This document shows, piece after piece, positions 36,301 to 47,999 of a stretch of 64,000 bases of DNA; the stretch's first letter is position 1; every line of letters begins with the position of its first letter. The DNA comes from Dastarcus helophoroides (lineage: Eukaryota; Arthropoda; Insecta; Coleoptera; Bothrideridae), in NCBI GenBank assembly GCA_028583605.1, contig CM053328.1, positions 36,359,722 to 36,423,721 on the forward strand. The letters are read 5' to 3'. The position numbers were made by a program, and so were the translations under genes. Below the pieces are notes generated by a model. That model had not been told where the DNA came from. It saw only the letters and a program-made list of their open reading frames with translations, and searched no databases.

Positions 36301-39300
36301 TCGCTGAAAAAAATGTAGGCAGACACAAAACGAGCTACAAGGAATTGATTTTTTTCAAATTATGTTTGACTTTTTTAACGTAGAGACAAAAATAGTTATC
36401 CTATCTGAAAAATAGGAGAGACCACGAAATAACTTTTCTTTAGAAATGGATCAAAAAATGTGTAGGCAGAAGGGAACGATGTGCAGCTGAAAATAATTGA
36501 GTTTTTTCCTAAATCACAGTCTGGAATAGTAACTAGATCTGAGGATTGCCAAAGAGGAAGAAACCAAATGGTTCTTTTGCTGAAAAACAGAGCGTGAGGC
36601 ACAGAGACAAAAACGTTGTGCAGCTGGGAATAATTTCAATTTTTTTTCCAAGTTGGATTCTCCAAAATCCAGACAGACAGGTTAGAGTAGAATAGGGGGC
36701 TACTGAGAAATAAGAGCAGGTACCATGAAATGGCTCTTTTACCGAAAACGAGAACAAAGATTACGAAATATGCAACAAATATGGATGAAGAAGATTCATA
36801 GCTGGAATAGTAACTAGATCTGAGGATTGCCAAAAATGAAGGAACCAAATGGTTCTCTTGCTCGAAAAGAGAGCGTATGGCACAGAGACAAAAACCTTGC
36901 GCAGCTGGGAATAATTTCAATTTTTTTCTCCAAGTTGGATTCTCCAAAATGCAGACAGACAAGTTAGAGTAGAATAAGGGGCTAGTGAAAAATAAGAGCA
37001 GGTACCATGAAATGGCTCTTTTACCGAAAACGAGAACAAAGATTACGAAATATGCAACAAAGATGGATAAAGAAGATTCACAGCTGGAAGGAATTGAATT
37101 TTTCCATATTGATTTTGTGTTCTCCCACGCACAGACTGGCTGGCACATTTATGAGACTTGAAGACTGCTAAAAAAAATCACGAAATTGCACTTTTATTGA
37201 AAATCGTGGGAACGTGAAATGAGAACACCGACGAAATATGTAGGCAAACAAAAATGGTGTGCAGCTGACAAAAATTGAGTTTTTTCCTAAATCATTTTTG
37301 ACTTCCCAAATCACAGTCTGAAATAGTAACAAGATCTGAGGTTTGCCAAAAAGGAAGGAACCAAATGGTTCTTTTGCTGGAAAAGAGCGTGGGGCACAGA
37401 AACAAAAACGTTGTGCAGCTGGGAATAATTTAAAATTTTTTGTCTAAGTTGGATTCTCTAAAATGCAGACAGACAGGTTAGAGTAGAATAGGGGGTTACT
37501 GAGAAATAAGAGCAGGTACCACTAAATGGTTCTTCTACTGAAAACTAGAACAAAGATTACGAAATATGCAACAAAGATGGAAGAAGAAGATTCATAGCTA
37601 GAAAAGTAACTAGATCTGAGGATTGGCAAAAAGGAAGGAACCAAATAATTCTTTTGCTGGAAAATAGAGCGTGAAGCACAGAGACAAAACCGTTGTGCAG
37701 GTGGGAAGAATTGCAATTTTTTTCTCTAAGTTGGATTCTCCAAAAGATTACGAAATATGCAACAAAGATGGATGAAGAAGGTTCACAGCTGGAAGGAATT
37801 GAATTTTTCCAAATTGCTTTTGTGTAATTCCACACACAGACTGGCACATTTATGAGAACTGAAAACTACTGAAAAAATCACGAAATTGCACCTTTATTGA
37901 AAATCGTGGGAACGTGAAATGAGAACACCGACGAAATATGTAGGCAAACAATAATGATGTGCAGCTGAAAAAAAATTGAGTTTTTTCCTAAATCATTTCT
38001 GGTTTCCCCAAATCACAGTCTGGAATAGTAACAAGATCTGAGGAGTGCTAAAAAGGAAGGAACCAAATGGTTCTTTTACTGGAAAATAGAGCGTGGGGCA
38101 CGGAGACAAAAACGTTGTGCAGCTGAGAATAATTTCAATTTTTTTCTCCAAGTTGGATTCTCTAAAATGCAAGCAGACAAGTTAGAGTATAATAGGGGGA
38201 TACAGAGAAATAAGAGCAGATACCATGAAATGTATCTTTTACTGAAAAGGAGAACAGAGATTACGAAATATGCAACAAAGATGGATGAAGAAGATTCATA
38301 GCTGGAATAGTAACTAGACCTGAGAATTGGAAAAAAGAAAGGGACCAAATGATTCTTTTGCTGGAAAATAGAGCGTGGGGCACAGAGACAAAAACGTTGT
38401 GCAGCTGGGAATAATTTCAATTTTTTTCTCTAAGTTGGATTCTCCAAAACGCAGACAGGTAGGTTAGAGTAGAATATGGGGCTACTGAGAAATAAGAGCA
38501 AGTACCACGAAATGGCTCTTCTACTGAAAACAAGAACAAAGATTACGAAATATGCAACAAAGATGGATGAAGAAGATTGACGGCTGGAAGGAATTGAATT
38601 TTTCCAAATTGCTTTTGTGTTCTCCCACGCACAGACTGGCACATTTATGAGAACTGAAAACTTCTGAAAAATCAACAAATTGTACTTTTATTGAAAATCG
38701 TGGGAACGTGAAATGAGAACACCGACGAAATATGTAGGCAAACAAAAATGATGTGCAGCTGAAAACACTTGAGTTGTTTCCTAAATCATTTTTGGCTTTC
38801 CCAAATTACAGTCTGGAATAGTAACTAGATCTGAGGAATGCTAAAAAGGAAGGAACCAAGTGGTTCTTTTCCTGGAAAAGAGAGCGTGGGGTAAGGAGAC
38901 AAAAAGGTTGTGCAGCTGGAAATAATTGCAATATTTTCTCCAAGTTGGATTCTCCAAAACGCAGACAGGTAGGTTAGAGTGGAATATGGGGCTACTGAGA
39001 AACAAGAGCAGATACCACGAGATGGCTCTTCTACCGAAAACGAGAACAGAGATTACGAAATATGTAACAAAGATGGATGACAAAGATTCACAGCTGGAAG
39101 GAGTTGAATTTTTCCAAATTACTTTTGTGTTCTCCCACGCACAAACTGGCAGATTTATGAGACCTGAAGACTGCTGAAAAAATTACGAAATGGTAATTTT
39201 ACTAAAAATCGTGGGAACGTAAATTGAGAACGCAGATGAAATGATTTGTCATGAAAATGATTTGCAACTGAATTTTCCCAAATCACTTTTATGTTATCAA

Positions 39301-40771
39301 CTCCCAGACTGAAACGTTATCAGATTGGAAGGCTGCTGAAAAGGTGGGAATGACGAAATAGTTTTTCTTTGGAAAGAGAGAGTGGATCACGAAATATGTA
39401 GACAAACCAAAATGACGGCAGCCGTAGATAGACAAAGCGGATGTGCAGCATACTCTGGAATAACTACCAGGGCTGGGGACTGCTGAAAAAGAGAAAATCA
39501 GGAAATTGCTCTTCTTCGAAAAGAGAGCTTGGATGAGGAATATGTAGAGACAAAACGGATGAGTAGCTAGATGAATTATCTTCCAAATTACTTTTAGATT
39601 CTTTAACTTATACTCTTCAATGACTAACAGGTCTGGGGACTGCTGAAAAAGAGAAAATTGCTCTTCTCCGAAAAGAGAGTTTGGATCACGAATATGTAGA
39701 GAGATAAAACGGATGTGCAGTTGGATGAATTTTCTTCCAAATTACTTTTAGGTTCTCCAACACATACTCTGGAATAACTGCCAGGTCTGGGGACTACTGA
39801 AAAAGATAAAAATCAGGAAATTGCTCTTCTCCAAAAAAAGAGCTTGGATCACGAATATGTAGATATACAAAACGGATGTGCAATTGGATAAATTTTCTTC
39901 CAAATTACTTTTAAGTTCTCTAACGCATACTCTCCAATGACTACCAGGTCCGAAGACTGCTGAAAAAGAGAAAATCAGGAAATTGCTCTTCTCCGAGAGC
40001 TTGGGTCACGAATATGTACAGACAAAACGAATGTGCAGTTGGATGAATTTTCTTCCAAATTACTTTTAGGTTCTCTAACGCATACTCTGGAATAATTACT
40101 AGGTCTGGGGACTACTGAAAAAGAGAAAATCAGGAAATTGCTCTTCTCCGAAAAGAGAGCTTGGATCACGAATATGTAGGTAGACAAAACGGATGTGCAG
40201 CTGGAGGAATTTTCTTCCAAATTTTAGGTTCTCCAACGCATACTCTAGAATAGTTACCACGTTTCAGGACTGCTGAAAAAAACGAAATCACGAAATTGCT
40301 CTTCTCAGAAAAGGAAGTGTGGATCACGAATATTAAATAGATAAAAAGCAGTTTTTTTCCAAATTATGTTTAGGTTCAGGCTACACATTTAAGAACCGAT
40401 TTAAAAAAGGAAATCCTGTAATTGCTCTCCTCTGGAAAGAGAGCGTGGATCTTGAAAGATGTAGACAGATAAAAAGAATAAGCATCTGGATGTTTTTTTT
40501 CCAAACCACTTTTAAGTTTTCCAATGCATAGACTCTAATAGTTACAAAATGAGAAGGCTGATGGAAAAAAATAGAAAATCCCAAATAACTCTTCTCTGGA
40601 AAAAGAGCGTGGATCGAGAAATATGTAGACAAAAAAAAAGGATGTGCAACTGGGTGGTTATTTTCCAAATTGCACGCACAGGGAGAAATAGTTATCAAAT
40701 CAGAGGGTCATAAACAAAAACTGAACGACGAAATTCCTCGCCTCTGGAAAGAAAGCGTGGATCACGAAATA
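36301..40771. repeat. Array E: higher-order repeats, then ~158-bp monomers
   Basis: Related to array D (CTGAAAAA cores, CACGAAATA) but with added blocks GTGCAGCTG, TCTCCAAGTTGGATTCTC and TTTCCAAATTACTTTT. Words like GATCTGAGGA recur at 36537, 36826, 37328, 37612, 38034 and 38318, then 38830. This gives a higher-order unit of ~700-800 bp with an internal step of ~285 bp. From about 39470 to 40300 a simpler unit (GGGACTGCTGAAAAAGAGAA) repeats about every 158 bp. Confidence 0.85.
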
Positions 40772-41805
40772 CGATCACGATTGACGCAGGGGTGCCTCAG
40801 GAATCTGTTCTGTCTCCTACTCTATTTATGTTACACATAAACGACCTCTCAGCTTCAACTTTCAATCCTATATACAGCTACGCAAATGATAGTAACCTTG
40901 TGTCGTCTTTTTTCTCCGACAAACCATTATCTATCGCTGCTTCAGATCGACTAAGGGAACAGCAGATACAGACGATTAATCGGGATCTCGAAATTATTCT
41001 GGAATGGGGTAAGAACAATTTGGTCGACTTCAACGCTTCAAAAACTCAGGCCGCGGTTTTCTCTAAGAAAACTTTAAGGGATAATGCAACAAACGTACTA
41101 ATGGACGGTAAAATCCTTCCGATGAGATCTAATCTATCTATCCCAGGAGTGAATGCGAGCACTAACTTCTCTTGGGACGATCATGTGCGCGCCATTGCCA
41201 AATCCGACCTCTCAGAAGCTAGGCTTTCTTTTTAGAGCTAAAAAGTACTTCACATCTCATCAGCTATTAACACTATACAAAGCCCAAGTTAGGCCAACAC
41301 TAGCCAATACTGTTCTCATGTTTGGAGTTCAGCCCCAAAGAACACAAGCTCTCTTGGATTCAATTCAAAGAAGAGCGATTCGCCTAATTGATGACGAGAG
41401 TCTGACCGATTCACTCGAAACACTAGAGCACAGGCGTATGGTTGGTGACTTGTCTCTTTTCTACAAGTACTATCATGGAAGATGCTCGCTGGAACTAATA
41501 GAATTGATCCCCCCAAGGGCAAGATTCTTGAGGCGTACTAGACAGTCGGAGACAGCAAATTCCTGGGCGGTCCAGCTTGACACAGTGAGGACTTCTGTCT
41601 ACGGAGACTCTTTTTTCTATAGAACTTCCAAGTTATGGAACTTGTTACCGAAAGGAATGTTCCCCAAAAATTACAACTTATCCTTGTTTAAGAAGGCGGT
41701 TCATCGCCATCTATCCTTGTTTCCGCATCCTACTCGCAGTGCTTTGAAAGCATAATGAGGTTACCCTTTGCGAGTGGATTAAACTTAAATAAAAAAAATA
41801 AAAAA
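40772..41805 (+). mobile_element. LINE-a: 5'-truncated, broken non-LTR retrotransposon
   Basis: 3' third of a LINE ORF2. It starts in the reverse transcriptase palm, with GVPQESVLSPTLF at ~40791 (family consensus GVPQG, so Gly to Glu) and YANDS at ~40879 (consensus YADD, so a catalytic Asp is lost). A frame change near 41200-41225 joins to the C-terminal region with RRAIRLIDDES, EHRRMVGDLSLFYKYYHG and TSKLWNLLP, ending at 41753-41755. A short 3' UTR (TTTGCGAGTGGATTAAACTT) ends in an A-rich tail. The element splits array E: GGATCACGAAATA on the left, TGTAGAC on the right. It is certainly dead. Clade (Jockey/CR1-like) is uncertain. Confidence 0.9.
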
Positions 41806-42535
41806 ATGTAGACGGACAAGAAGAACGTGCAGCTCGATGATTTTTTTCCAAACTACTTTTATAAATCTAGAGAGATACATTGAGTATCTCTCTGAAGATG
41901 ACAGCTTGGCTATCGAAATGCGTTGTGTTTTTAAATCTTTCTTGATTTCAGGGGACAAGATTTGTATTTCAATTTTTGACGATAACCAAGGACCAGTCCG
42001 TTCAACCAAATAATATATTTTTCTTTGGCGACTTTTTAGAGTCACTTTTCGACAATTTCAACTTTTTTCAAAAATTTAGCTTACTGAAAATTTTGACTTT
42101 TCAAAACTATTTTTTAATTTAAACTCTTTTAAAAATGTCAAGTTTTGGTATAAAGTTTTCAATGCACAGGCCCGAATATTTACCAAATATGAGGATTGCA
42201 CAGAGACTAGGGCTGCCGAAAAAGGGTAAATAAGTCTTCTCTGGAAAGAGAGGATGGAGCACGAAGTATGTAGACAAACAGAAAGGATCTGTAGATGGTT
42301 GATTTTTTTTTTCAAATTAGTTTTAGGTTCTGACGCTCACTCTGGAATAGTTGTCAAAAAGAAGAGAACAATGGAGAGGTTCTTCCGCAAAAAATGAGAT
42401 CGTGTGGATCACGAAAGTCAAAAACGACGTACGCTGGAAAGAAGATTTTTTCCAAATTACTTTTGAGTTTTCCAAAGCACAATCTGTAGCAGTTATCAAA
42501 TCAGGGGGCTTAGAGTCGTTCCCTATTCGAGCCAG
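41806..42535. repeat. Array E continuation right of LINE-a
   Basis: Starts TGTAGACGGACAAGAAG and includes CGTGCAGCTCGATGA, TTTTCCAAACTACTTTT and, from 42165, further monomers (GGGCTGCCGAAAAAGGG, AGTTTTCCAAAGCACAATCT). A foldback arm and AT-rich DNA interrupt it at about 41880-42165. Confidence 0.75.
41880..41998 (+). mobile_element. Single arm of the foldback family
   Basis: Contains TATCTCTCTGAAGATGACAGC, TTG, GCTATCGAAATGCGTTGTG and ends GATAACCAAGGACCAGTCC. No left arm. One hairpin pair is mismatched (GACAGC with GCTATC). Confidence 0.75.
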
Positions 42536-42809
42536 AAGCTCCACTAGAGACCACCAATTGGCCATTTCATTGTTATAATTCCGCAGAATTTTATAGTTTG
42601 CAATCCCACAGTTCTGTACTTATTAGTGTCGTTTCTCGAGGTAAAAATTGCGTTAATCAGTAGATTTTCTATAAATAAACGGCAAATGTCTAAGGACGGC
42701 TATAACTTGAAATAAAAATGGATTTCAACTGGTTTCTTCGACGAAAACGGCCAACGTGGGGCTGATCACCGAGTCGTAATTCTAGTTATCAATTAGGCCG
42801 AAGTCGTTT

Positions 42810-42929
42810 TTACGGCGTTTTTTGTCCCGAAGATGCATTTAACGTGCATAGACGTGGATCAACGGCGATCTGTAAATCAGAAATGGCCGGCAGAAGAGAT
42901 GGAATAACGTGTCTTTGACCGCTGGAATG
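42810..42929 (-). CDS. S6KL: Candidate last exon of the S6KL-like kinase
   Basis: Candidate only. Downstream of the kinase exon at 43108-43196 (which ends in phase 0), an in-frame acceptor GTTACCGTGCAG lies at 42930-42941. It opens 39 codons to a TAA at 42810-42812. The peptide includes LPAISDLQIAVDPRLCTL, which resembles the helix-H/DP-x-R segment at the end of AGC kinase C-lobes. The intron would be 178 nt. The segment between helix F and this region is shorter than usual for AGC kinases, so another small exon may be missing, or the match may be chance. An alternative in-frame acceptor TTTACAG exists at ~42878. Confidence 0.4.
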   Translation of the reverse strand, partial: HSSGQRHVIPSLLPAISDLQIAVDPRLCTLNASSGQKTP

Positions 42930-43107
42930 CTGCACGGTAACTATATTTATAAGAAAAAAATCTCAACGCTCGCAATTTTATTATACGGACGCATCGCGCG
43001 CCGGTTTGGGTCAAAACAAAGCTTCGCTACTTCGTTTGTAAAACTGATAGAAGTCAATGGTAACATTTATTGCGTATTTATTAAAGTAATAATAATAAGA
43101 CACTTAC

Positions 43108-43196
43108 CTTGGCTGTTAGCATTAGACAGGTCAGAACGCCAAGACTCCACCAATCCACAGCGTGACCATAAGGTTTTAAACTTATTATTTCAGGAG
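43108..43196 (-). CDS. S6KL: S6KL-like kinase exon with APE motif and DWWSLG helix
   Basis: An 89-nt exon between acceptor TTGTTGCAG and donor AAG|GTAAGT. The split codon from the exon at 59798 (ATG G|CT) gives Met-Ala, so the joint reads KYM-APE: the activation-segment end needed by the upstream exons. It continues [18 protein letters not shown], the helix-F signature of AGC kinases, then MLTAK. The phase match, the exact completion of CGTLKYM-APE and the kinase content make the link to the 60-kb exons strong, although 16.6 kb lie between. Family: ribosomal S6 kinase-like (fly S6KL; RSKR/SgK494 in vertebrates), by my recollection of the motif pattern. Confidence 0.88.
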
Positions 43197-43639
43197 CTGC
43201 AACAAGAGGACACCTCAAATGGAACTCTTAAGGACAAATTAAAATTCATTTTACAGAAAAACTGTTCACGATTCCTTATTTTAATCTAAAGAAAATTTCA
43301 ATTTTTCTGCCACTTAATTTTTTCTCCACAATTTAGTTAATTTTTTAGCTAAAACTTAAAATTTGGCATATTTTTTTTTAGATATTTTAACCCTCTAGTT
43401 CCCAACAGCGTCCTAAGGTGAATATCACAAAATAAATGCATGAATGACTAATGCAAATTGTGTAATGTCTGCCTACAGAACACTAATATAAACAATAATA
43501 ATATTAGTGTACATTTTATGATAAAAAAATTTGATTTATACATTTTGGAAATTTTAAATTTTTGTAAAAAGGCAAATATTTTCAATTTTTTTTTTAGGAA
43601 TTTATGCTGTTATCTTTAGCCCAACTGTCAACAGTCAAG
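43197..43639. other. S6KL intron, non-array part
   Basis: AT-rich, no coding signal. Confidence 0.5.
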
Positions 43640-45960
43640 AAAAAGTAAATATTCAACCAAGAAATTTCCAGCTTTTCCTCGCAAGTTCGAACTTGTTCTT
43701 GAAATTTTAATCTTTCTCTCAAAATTTCGTTCTTTTATAATTCGTTTTTGTTTTTGGAATTTCGATTTCATTTCCTCGCAATTTTCCTAGGGAATTTTAA
43801 TTGTTTTCTAAACCCAACTTTCTGAAAATTGCCACTTGCTTCTGAAAGTTTTGACAAAGTGGGACGCTCGTTTTAAGCAATCAAAAAAAATAAATAATTC
43901 AACCGAGAAATTTCAACTTTTTCTTAGAATTCGTTCATTTTTCGTCATTCCGACAAAACTGGAATATTTCTGCGAAATTTCGAATTTTTACCAATTTCCA
44001 CTTTCTTCTAGAAATTTCCAGCTTTTCCTCGCAAGTTCGAACTTGTTCTTGAAATTTTAATCCTTCTCTCAAAATTTCGTTCTTTTATAATTCGTTTTTG
44101 TTTTTGGAATTTCGATTTCATTTCCTCGCAATTTTCCTCGGGAATTTTAATTGTTTTCTAAACCCAACTTTCTGAAAATTGCCACTTGCTTCTGAAAATT
44201 TTGCCAAGCTGGGACGCTCGTTTTAAGTAATCAAAAAAAATAAATAATTCAACCGAGAAATTTCAACTTTTTCTTAGAATTCGTTCATTTTTCGTCATTC
44301 CGACAAAACTGGATTATTTCTGCGAAATTACGAATTTTTACCAATTTTCACTTTCTTCTCGAAATTTCCAGCTTTTCCTCGCAAGTTCGAACTTGTTCTT
44401 GAAATTTTAATCTTTCTCTCGAAATTTCGTTTTTTTATAATTCGTTTTTGTTTTTGGAATTTCGATTTCATTTCCTCGCAATTTTCCTAGGGAATTTTAA
44501 TTGTTTTCTAAACCCAACTTTCTGAAAATTGCAACTTGCTTCTGAAAGTTTTGACAAAGTGGGACGCTCGTTTTAAGCAATCAAAAAAAATAAATAATTC
44601 AACCGAGAAATTTCAACTTTTTCTTAGAATTCGTTCATTTTTCGTCATTCCGACAAAACTGGAATATTTCTGCGAAATTTCGAATTTTTACCAATTTCCA
44701 CTTTCTTCTAGAAATTTCCAGCTTTTCCTCGCAAGTTCGAACTTGTTCTTGAAATTTTAATCCTTCTCTCAAAATTTCGTTCTTTTATAATTCGTTTTTG
44801 TTTTTGGAATTTCGATTTCATTTCCTCGCAATTTTCCTCGGGAATTTTAATTGTTTTTTAAACTCAACATTCTGAAAATTGCAACTTGCTTCTGAAAATT
44901 TTGACAAGGTGGGACGCTCGTTTTAAGCAATCAAAAAAAATAAATAATTCGACCGAGAAATTTTAACTTTTTCTCAGAATTCGTTCATTTTTCGTCATTC
45001 CGACAAAACTGGATTATTTCTGCGAAATTACGAATTTTTACCAATTTTCACTTTCTTCTCGAAATTTCCAGCTTTTCCTCGCAAGTTCGATCTTGTTCTT
45101 AAAATCTTAATCTTTCTCTCGAAATTCCGTTTTTGATAATTCGTTTTTGTTTTTGGAATTTTGATTTCATTTCCTCGCAATTTTCCTCGGGAATTTTAAT
45201 TGTTTTTTAAACCCAACTTCCTGAAAATTGCCACTTGCTTCTGAAAATTTTGACAAGGTGGGACGCTCGTTTTAAGCAATCAACAAAAAAATAAATAATT
45301 CAACCAAGCAATTTAAACTTTTTCTCAGAATTCGATCATTTTTCAATTTTCCGACAAAACTGGACTATTTCTGCGAAATTTCGAATTTTTACCAATTTTC
45401 ACTTTCTTCTCGAAATTTCCAGCTTTTCCTCTCAAGTTCGAACTTGTTCTTAAAATCTTAAACTTTCTCTCGAAATTTCGTTTTTTATAATTCGTTTTTG
45501 TTTTTGGAATTTCGATTTCATTTCCTCGCAATTTTCCTAGGGAATTTTAATTGTTTTCTAAACCCAACTTTCTGAAAATTGCCACTTGCTTCTGAAAATT
45601 TTGACAAGGTGGGACGCTCGTTTTAAGCAATCAACAAAAAAATAAATAATTCAACCAAGAAATTTAAACTTTTTCTCAGAATTCGATCATTTTTCAATTT
45701 TCCGACAAAACTGGATTATTTCTAAGAAATACCAAATTTTTATCAATTTTGACTTTCTCCTCGAAATTTCGAGCTTTTCCTCGCAAGTTCGATCTTGTTC
45801 TTAAAATCTTAAACTTTCTCTCGAAATTTCGTTTTTTATAATTCGTTTTTGTTTTTGGAATTTCGATTTCATTTCCTCGCAATTTTCTTCGGGAATTTTA
45901 TTTGTTTTTTTTGTAACCCAACTTTCTGGAAATTGCAACTTGCTTCTGAAAATTTTGAAC
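43640..45960. repeat. Tandem array F, 350-bp monomer in 700-bp dimers
   Basis: GGGACGCTCGTTTTAAG occurs at 43861, 44211, 44561, 44911, 45260 and 45611: a strict 350-bp period. Copies one and three (43836 and 44536) encode an identical 74-residue by-product peptide. Copies two and four share their own variants (GGATTATTTCTGCGAAATTA, TTCTTCTCGAAATTTCC). The repeat is therefore a two-monomer higher-order repeat of 700 bp at its left end and monomeric at its right end. Confidence 0.95.
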
Positions 45961-47177
45961 AGAACTTAAGCAGTCAAAAAAACAATAATTCAATCGGGAA
46001 ATTTCGATTTTTTTTCAATTACCCGTTTTTCGACATTTCAACCAAACTGGATTATTCCTGAAAAATGTTCACTAAATTTCCACTTTCTCCTCCAAATTTC
46101 GAACTTTTCCTCGCAATTTCGTTCCTGTTCTTGAAGTTTTGATCTTGTTCTTTGAGTTTTAAACTTTCTATCGAAATTTTAATTCTTTTTAATAATTCGT
46201 TTTTGTTCTTGGAAATTTAGACTTTTTTTTCCTTGAAACTCACAGAAAATTCGATTTTTTTTTCTCGAAATTTTCTCGATTTGTATTCTAGAAATTTGCG
46301 GAAATTTCGAATTTTTTTCGAAATTTGCGGAAATTTCTAGTTTTTTCTCGAAATTCGCGAAAATTTAGATATTTTTCTCAAAATCCTTCTATTTCCGAAA
46401 TTTCATCTTTATCGCAAAATCCCATCCTTTATGTTAGTGGAAATCTAAACTTTTCCCTCGAACTTGATCTTTATCCCACAATTTGAATTTTTTTTTAAAT
46501 GTCATTTTTTTCCTCGAAATTCGTCTTTTTCCTTAAAATTTGCCCATTTTTTCGACATTTCGACCAAACTGGATTATTCCTGAAAAATGTTTACCAAATT
46601 TCCACTTTCTCCTCCAAATTTCGAACTTTTCCTCGCAATTTCGTTCCTGTTCTTGAATTTTCGATCTTATTCTTTAAATTTTAATCTTTCTATCGAAATT
46701 TTAATTCTTTTTAATAATTCGTTTTTGTTCTTGAAAATTTCGACTTTTTTTCCTTGAAATTCACAGAAATTTCGATTTTTTTCTAGAAACTTTCTCGTTT
46801 TGCTTTCTAGAAATTTGCGGAAATTTTGATTTTTTTTTGGAATTTGCGGAAATTTCGATTTTGTTCCTCGAAATTTGCGGAAATTTCGGGTTTTTTCCTC
46901 GAAATTCGCGGAAATTTCGATATTTTTCTCAAAATTTTTCTATTTTCAAAATTTCATCTTTATCGCAAAATCCCATCCTTTATGTTACTGGAAATCTAAG
47001 CTTTTCCGTCGAAATTTATCTTTATATCACAATTTGCACTTTTTTGGAAAATTTCGTTTTTTCCTCGAAATTCTCTTTTTTCTTAAAATTCTACTATTTT
47101 TGTTTTGAGTATTTTAATTTTGACTACTCACAAAATTCGACTTTTTTTTAAATGAGACTTTTTCTGAAAAATTGTAT

Positions 47178-47268
47178 GGCCATCTATCCTTGATTCCGCA
47201 TCCTACTCGCAGTGCTTTGAAGGATAATGGGGTTACCCTTTGCGAGTGGATTAAATTTTAAAAAAAAT
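47178..47268 (+). mobile_element. LINE-a 3' tail fragment, copy 1
   Basis: About 90 bp matching LINE-a 41702-41800: GGCCATCTATCCTTGATTCC, CAGTGCTTTGAAGGATAATG and TTTGCGAGTGGATTAAA, then an A tract. A very short 5'-truncated copy. Confidence 0.85.
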
Positions 47269-47755
47269 TGTCTTCTCAATTCTGAATATTCGAAATTTCG
47301 ACTATGTTCTTAAAATTTCGCCTTTTTTTTGGATATTCCGTTATTTTTCTTAGCTTTGTAAAAATGTTTACCTTCTAGAATCCGACTTTTCAGAAATTAA
47401 ACTCTTTGACATTTTCTCGAAATTTTATAATTTACTTCAAAATCCGTTATCCTGGCGTTTTCTTGGAAGTTCGTCTTTTTCTAGAAATTTCGTCATTTAT
47501 GTTAAAATTCGTCCTTTTTTTCGAAATTTCATCTTTATCGCAAAGTCCCATCCTTTATGTTAGTGGAAATCTAAACTTTTCCCTCGAAATTTATCATTAT
47601 CCCACAATTTGGATTTTTTTTAGAAAATTTCGTTTCTTTTTTCCTCGAAATTCGTCTTTTTTCTTAAAATTCCACTATTTTTGTTTCGAGTATTTTAATT
47701 TTGGCTACTAACAAAATTCGACTTTTTTTTACATGTGACTTTTCTGAAAAATTTT

Positions 47756-47848
47756 ATCGCCATCTATCCTTGTTTCCGCATCCTATTCGCAGTGCTTTGA
47801 AGGATAATGGCGTTACCCTTTGCGAGTGGATTAAACTTTAAAAAAATT
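47756..47848 (+). mobile_element. LINE-a 3' tail fragment, copy 2
   Basis: Same segment and same truncation point and AAGGATAATG variant as copy 1, 580 bp away. It therefore arose by duplication of the array unit and not by a second insertion. Confidence 0.85.
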
Positions 47849-47999
47849 GTCTTCTCAGTTTCGAAATTTCGATCATGCTCTTAAAATTTCGCCTTTTTTT
47901 TGGAAATTTCGTTATTTTTCTTAACTTTATTTTAATTTGTACCTTCTAGAATTCGACTTTTCAGAAATTTAACTCTTTGACTTTTTCTGGAAATTTAAT

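Larger units (their letters stand above)
45961..47999. repeat. Array G: ~580-bp segmental repeats with short sub-repeats
   Basis: TTTATCGCAAA-TCCCATCC recurs near 46411, 46960 and 47532. Within it, 19-25-bp sub-units of GAAATTTGCGGAAATTTCGA type occur at 46270-46920. The two right-hand units each contain the same LINE 3' tail (47178 and 47756). Confidence 0.85.

Noticed and set aside
28340..40771. Regularly spaced short repeats considered as a CRISPR array
   Set aside because: Repeats are degenerate, spacers are themselves repeats, and the genome is eukaryotic with introns.
42323..42565. Minus-strand frame starting ANWWSLVELLARIG, resembling a kinase helix F
   Set aside because: The likeness to DWWSLG is short. 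The frame runs straight into array E sequence, and the true helix-F exon is at 43108-43196.
43836..44760. Two identical 74-residue frames considered as duplicated genes
   Set aside because: They are monomers of the 350-bp satellite. Identity reflects the 700-bp higher-order repeat.
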